A stretch of 64,000 nt of DNA from Candidatus Manganitrophus noduliformans. Its GTDB lineage: Bacteria; Nitrospirota; Nitrospiria; SBBL01; Manganitrophaceae. The notes below the pieces were generated by a model that saw only the letters and a list, made by a program, of their open reading frames with translations, was not told where the DNA came from and made no database searches. A program made the position numbers and the translations under genes. Shown here in pieces: positions 60,831 through 64,000 of this stretch. The stretch lies in assembly GCF_012184425.1 (NCBI RefSeq), contig NZ_VTOW01000001.1, forward strand, positions 1,612,001 through 1,676,000. Direction: 5' to 3'. Position 1 is the first letter of the stretch. Each line of letters starts with the position of its first letter.

Positions 60831-62288
60831 TTGAAGGGAATCACCACTGAAGCAAAGGTCGGAATCGCTGTCCTTGTCGGTCTTCTTCTCCTCACGTATA
60901 TGACTTTCAAGGTCGGCGGATTCGCCTTTCTTCAGGAAGAGGGGTATCGCCTCAATGCCACATTCAGCTCCGCTTCGGGTCTTGATCGACGGGCTCCCGT
61001 CCGGGTGGCGGGGGTCGAGGTCGGACAGGTGGAGAGTATCGAGCTGGTGGACGGGGGCGCGAAGGTGACCCTCAAGATCCAATCGGAGGTTAAGATCCGG
61101 AAGGGGGGATACGCCGCAATCCGGTCGGAAGGGCTCTTAGGGGATCGCTATGTGGAGATCGTCCCCGGCACGGAGAATACGTTTTGGGGGGACGGGGAGA
61201 CGATCCCGGTCCAGGAGGCCTCCGCGGACCTTGAAAACTTAATGACCCGCTTCTCCAGCATCGCCGACGATGTGAAAGCGGTCACCACGTCGCTCCGGGA
61301 GGTTCTCGGGAGCGAGGAGGGAAAACAGAACCTGAAAGAAGTTTTGGAGAACGCGAAAGGGCTGACGAAAGGGATCAACGAGTGGGTCCAGAAAAATCAG
61401 GAGCCGCTCAGCCGCTCGATCGCTAATTTCGAGTCGTTCTCCGCGTCGCTCAAAGAGGAGGGGAATGAGCTCGTGGAGAGCCTCGCCCGGATGGCCCAAA
61501 AGATGGAGCGGGGGGAGGGAACCCTCGGCAAGTTGATCAACGATGAAGAGGCCTATGAGAAGCTGACCCGCGCCCTGGATGACCTCGGCGATTCGCTGAA
61601 GGGGGTGGAGGCGATCACGGCCAAGGTCGAGCGGGGCGAAGGGACCATCGGAAAGCTCTTCACCGATGAGAGCGCCTACGAAAATATTAACAGCGCCCTG
61701 GAAGGGATCGGCAACGCGGTCGGCCGGATCGAAAAATTCCGGACCTATGTCGGCTTCCGAAACGAATATCAGCTTCAGGAGAGCCAAAACAAAGGCTATT
61801 TCACGCTCCAACTTCAACCCCGCGCCGACAAATTCTACCGGGTGGAGATTGTGGATGATCCGCGGGGGAGCGTCCGCGAGAAAACCACGGTCATCACCAC
61901 CGACGGGGTGCCGACCACCGTCACCGAGCTGGAGACGCAGCGCCGGTTAAAGCTCTCCGCCCTCTTCGGAAAGCGGGTTTCCAACCTCGGTCTCCGGATC
62001 GGTCTCGTTGAGAACACTTTCGGCGCCGGGGCCGACTACTTTTTATTTAATGAGGCCTTCCGGGTCAGCGTCGACGTTTGGGATTTCAACAGCGACGATC
62101 CCTTGTCGGAGCGGGCGCATCTGAAGTTGACCACCGCCTATACCCTCTTTAAATACATCACTTTCGAAGCCGGCTATGACCAGATCCTCAACAATGATCT
62201 GAATACCTTTTTCATCGGCGCCGGGCTTCGGTTTGAAGATGATGATCTGAAATATCTCATCGGCTCCATGGCCACCGCGGCCTTTTAA
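60831..62288 (+). CDS. mlaD: MlaD-type MCE protein with extended C-terminal barrel-like domain
   Basis: The protein has 485 residues. One N-terminal helix is followed by a single MCE domain (GLDRRAPVRVAGVEVGQVESI), then a long helical region containing two copies of a RGEGTxGKLxxDExAY motif, about residues 215-300. From about residue 300 a beta-rich segment (RTYVGFRNEYQLQ to FFIGAGLRFEDDDLKYLIGS) looks like an outer-membrane barrel or porin-like end. Single-MCE relatives of about 150-200 residues lack this part. The TTG start has AAGGAGA upstream. The end would reach the outer membrane, giving a one-piece bridge. Confidence 0.85.
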   Translation: MKGITTEAKVGIAVLVGLLLLTYMTFKVGGFAFLQEEGYRLNATFSSASGLDRRAPVRVAGVEVGQVESIELVDGGAKVTLKIQSEVKIRKGGYAAIRSEGLLGDRYVEIVPGTENTFWGDGETIPVQEASADLENLMTRFSSIADDVKAVTTSLREVLGSEEGKQNLKEVLENAKGLTKGINEWVQKNQEPLSRSIANFESFSASLKEEGNELVESLARMAQKMERGEGTLGKLINDEEAYEKLTRALDDLGDSLKGVEAITAKVERGEGTIGKLFTDESAYENINSALEGIGNAVGRIEKFRTYVGFRNEYQLQESQNKGYFTLQLQPRADKFYRVEIVDDPRGSVREKTTVITTDGVPTTVTELETQRRLKLSALFGKRVSNLGLRIGLVENTFGAGADYFLFNEAFRVSVDVWDFNSDDPLSERAHLKLTTAYTLFKYITFEAGYDQILNNDLNTFFIGAGLRFEDDDLKYLIGSMATAAF

Positions 62289-62336
62289 AGGACGCCTGCG
62301 CCGGTCTTCGAAAAAGAGATGAATCACTTTCGGCTT

Positions 62337-62354
62337 GTGTGATTCCGGTCACAC
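62337..62354. promoter_or_regulatory. CRP/FNR-type dyad
   Basis: TGTGA-N6-TCACA is exact (62,338-62,353), extended by a flanking G/C pair. This is the classic CRP-family half-site arrangement. It lies in the 280-bp gap between mlaD and the DUF4091-like gene, about 215 bp before the latter's start. The factor is unknown. Confidence 0.6.
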
Positions 62355-62568
62355 GAAAGGCGAAAGGAAATCTTCGGCACGTTTTTCAATTCATCTCCGT
62401 CATCCCAGTCCGACTTTCCATTAGAGTGTCTCCCTTCTTTTGTTCCGATTGATCCGATCTAAGGAAAATATCAAAAGGAATTAAAGCGGTTGCCCTATGG
62501 CCGATGGATCACGTTTTGGTATGCTTGCGCTTTGTCTTTATCACGACCCTTTATGGATGGAGCGCGGC

Positions 62569-64000
62569 ATGTACCGATGGCGGCAATGGGCGATTCTGGT
62601 CAGTTCTTTTTTTCTATCGGTCGGTGTTGCAGAGGCGCAGACGATCTGGTGGGACACCGGGATGGTCAAGCTCCGCCAAGCCAACGGCGGCGCGACGGGA
62701 GATCCGGTCCCTGCCGGAATCGATCTCTGCGCCGCCGCGGGATGCAGCGAGGGAGGGGTGACCCTCTCCGCCGGGCGAAACGAGTTCGAGCCTTTTCAGA
62801 TTTTCATTGCCGCCTCCTCTTCCGCGCTCTCTCAAGTCAACGTCACAATCACCGACCTCACCGACGGTCGGGGGAACGTCATTGCCGCGCTTGCCAACGG
62901 CCGTCCTAAAAATATCGTTATTTACCGCGAGCATTATCTCCCCGTCACTTCCGCCTCTTCTTCGGAAGGAAAATTAGGACTCTGGCCGGACGGTTTGGTT
63001 CCCAAGGTCGATGAATATTTCGGCGAGGTCCGGCGGATGCCGGGGGAGACCGCGCCGGCCTTTCCGTTTAACGTCGCCGCGAATCAGAAGCAGGGGATCT
63101 GGGTCGATCTGTATGTTCCGCAGGGGAGCCCCGCCGGCCTCTACCGGGGGACGGCCCAGGTGACGATCGGGAGCGCCGTCGCCGCCACGATTCCGATCCG
63201 GCTGACGGTCCGAAATTTTGACCTTCCCTCCATTCCTACTTTAAAAACAGCCTATGCGGTCGGAATCGGCGAGGCGAAGACCGGCCATTACGGCACCGCC
63301 GAGGTCGGGGACGACAAGTACTGGGAGATCATCTGTCTTTATACAAAGGAGATGCTGCTCCATCGGGTCTCGAACGAAAACGCCATCTGGCCGAGGCCGG
63401 TCTGGAGCAACTCCCTCGGAGGGATCAATTGGTCGCTCCCGGCGATCTCGACCACCTGCAACCAGCGGTATCCGGAGTTTCTCAGCGGCGGGGATCCCAA
63501 CCTCCTTCCGAACGGAAAGCTCCCGGGGACGAAGCTGACCCGGGCCCGGATGCGGGACGGAACGGGGTTGAGCGCCACCGGCGTGGAAACGGTCGCTTAT
63601 TACCGGGATTACATCCGGTACATCGCCGACAAGGGATGGAAATCGCAGCTTTTCTATTATCTCTGGGATGAGCCTCCTTATCCCTCGGTGAGCGGGGTCC
63701 GGCGGTGCGACCAGAATTACAGCGGCGGCGCCTCGACCGCCTGGAGAGAGGTCTACCAGAAGGCGAAATTTTTCAAGGACAACGCCATCGACATTCCGAT
63801 CATGATCACCAGCAGCCGGCAGGCGAGCGAAGATTGCTTTACGAATTATTTGAACGTTCCCGATTATACCCGTTATCTCGACATCTGGACCGTCCCCAAC
63901 GTTTGGATGAATGGAAAACCGACCGGCGGTTTCCCTTTCAACACCAACCTTCGGCGCAGCTATGACACGATCATCGCCCCCGGAAAGGAGCTCTGGTGGT
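62569..64000 (+). CDS. Secreted DUF4091/glycoside hydrolase-like protein (partial)
   Basis: The ATG at 62,569 begins a clear signal peptide (MYRWRQWAILVSSFFLSVGVAEAQ) and the frame is open to the window end, giving 477 residues without a stop. The N-terminal part is a beta-rich domain (GVTLSAGRNEFEPFQIFI). The later part, with ELFYYLWDEP-like FYYLWDEPPYP near residue 363 and repeated aromatic turns, resembles the DUF4091/GH123-like catalytic barrel. It would be secreted and act on glycans; the substrate is unknown. GGAG lies upstream of the ATG. Confidence 0.72.
   Translation, partial: MYRWRQWAILVSSFFLSVGVAEAQTIWWDTGMVKLRQANGGATGDPVPAGIDLCAAAGCSEGGVTLSAGRNEFEPFQIFIAASSSALSQVNVTITDLTDGRGNVIAALANGRPKNIVIYREHYLPVTSASSSEGKLGLWPDGLVPKVDEYFGEVRRMPGETAPAFPFNVAANQKQGIWVDLYVPQGSPAGLYRGTAQVTIGSAVAATIPIRLTVRNFDLPSIPTLKTAYAVGIGEAKTGHYGTAEVGDDKYWEIICLYTKEMLLHRVSNENAIWPRPVWSNSLGGINWSLPAISTTCNQRYPEFLSGGDPNLLPNGKLPGTKLTRARMRDGTGLSATGVETVAYYRDYIRYIADKGWKSQLFYYLWDEPPYPSVSGVRRCDQNYSGGASTAWREVYQKAKFFKDNAIDIPIMITSSRQASEDCFTNYLNVPDYTRYLDIWTVPNVWMNGKPTGGFPFNTNLRRSYDTIIAPGKELWW

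Noticed and set aside
1-64000. tRNA, rRNA, transposase or phage genes
   Set aside because: All sizeable gaps were read; none shows a cloverleaf, rRNA segment, integrase, transposase or terminal inverted repeats of an insertion sequence.

Overview
The window reads as a bacterial chromosome segment from a GC-rich, diderm organism. Lipoproteins, a polysaccharide export lipoprotein and an Mla-type lipid transport operon all imply an outer membrane. The gene orders rplM-rpsI-argC-argJ-rpsB-tsf-pyrH-frr and ccsA-hemA-hemC-cobA/hemD-hemB, together with a partial exosortase-A style polysaccharide locus, suggest Nitrospirota or a neighbouring deep lineage. That placement is an inference from gene content and was not tested by any search.

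Region 1 (1 to about 29,640, + strand) is a large, tightly packed exopolysaccharide cluster. It starts with the end of a sigma-54-type response regulator, then the export and assembly core: outer-membrane export lipoprotein, Wzz-like chain-length protein, tyrosine kinase and priming sugar transferase. Precursor supply genes follow (glmS, wecB), with glycosyltransferases, two FemAB/CelD-like acyltransferases around a DegT-type aminotransferase, polysaccharide deacetylases, an O-antigen ligase/polymerase and a flippase. The distal half holds asparagine-synthase-like AsnB, a heparinase-like beta-sandwich protein, an alpha-rich toroid-like protein, two PHP-domain proteins, an ATP-grasp ligase, a hexapeptide acyltransferase and an APH-fold kinase. 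Most junctions are 4-bp ATGA/GTGA overlaps or 17-bp overlaps, so the genes are probably translated as one or a few long operons. No exosortase gene is present here.

Region 2 (29,624 to 32,504, +) encodes a REC-GAF-GAF-histidine kinase and its NarL-type response regulator, directly following the cluster.

Region 3 (32,518 to 47,357, - strand) is a long housekeeping run. In transcription order it is ccsA-like, hemA, a beta-propeller lipoprotein, hemC, cobA/hemD fusion, hemB, ribF, tilS, hpt, ftsH, folP, a PilZ-like protein, a DUF309 protein, a TPR lipoprotein and a small unknown protein. A consensus-perfect promoter drives the head of the run. A second promoter overlapped by an inverted repeat precedes ftsH, and an 18-bp inverted repeat lies at the start of folP.

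Region 4 (47,470 to 62,288, +) carries two bifunctional-nuclease-family genes around a JAMM-type metalloprotease and a lipoprotein. Then come rplM-rpsI with a clear terminator, argC-argJ, rpsB-tsf-pyrH-frr behind a structured leader, a PA2779/PA2778/TPR trio, alr, and mlaE-mlaF-mlaD in which MlaD has a long C-terminal barrel-like extension. The window ends inside a secreted DUF4091-type protein preceded by a CRP/FNR-like dyad.

Short tandem arrays with 7-bp or 9-bp periods sit at several gene junctions, sometimes supplying start codons, stop codons or ribosome binding sites. No rRNA, tRNA, CRISPR array, transposase or prophage was seen. No gene-free stretch exceeds 300 bases; the longest are 47,358-47,540 (divergent promoters), 53,117-53,369 (rpsB leader) and 62,289-62,568 (CRP-like site upstream of the last gene).
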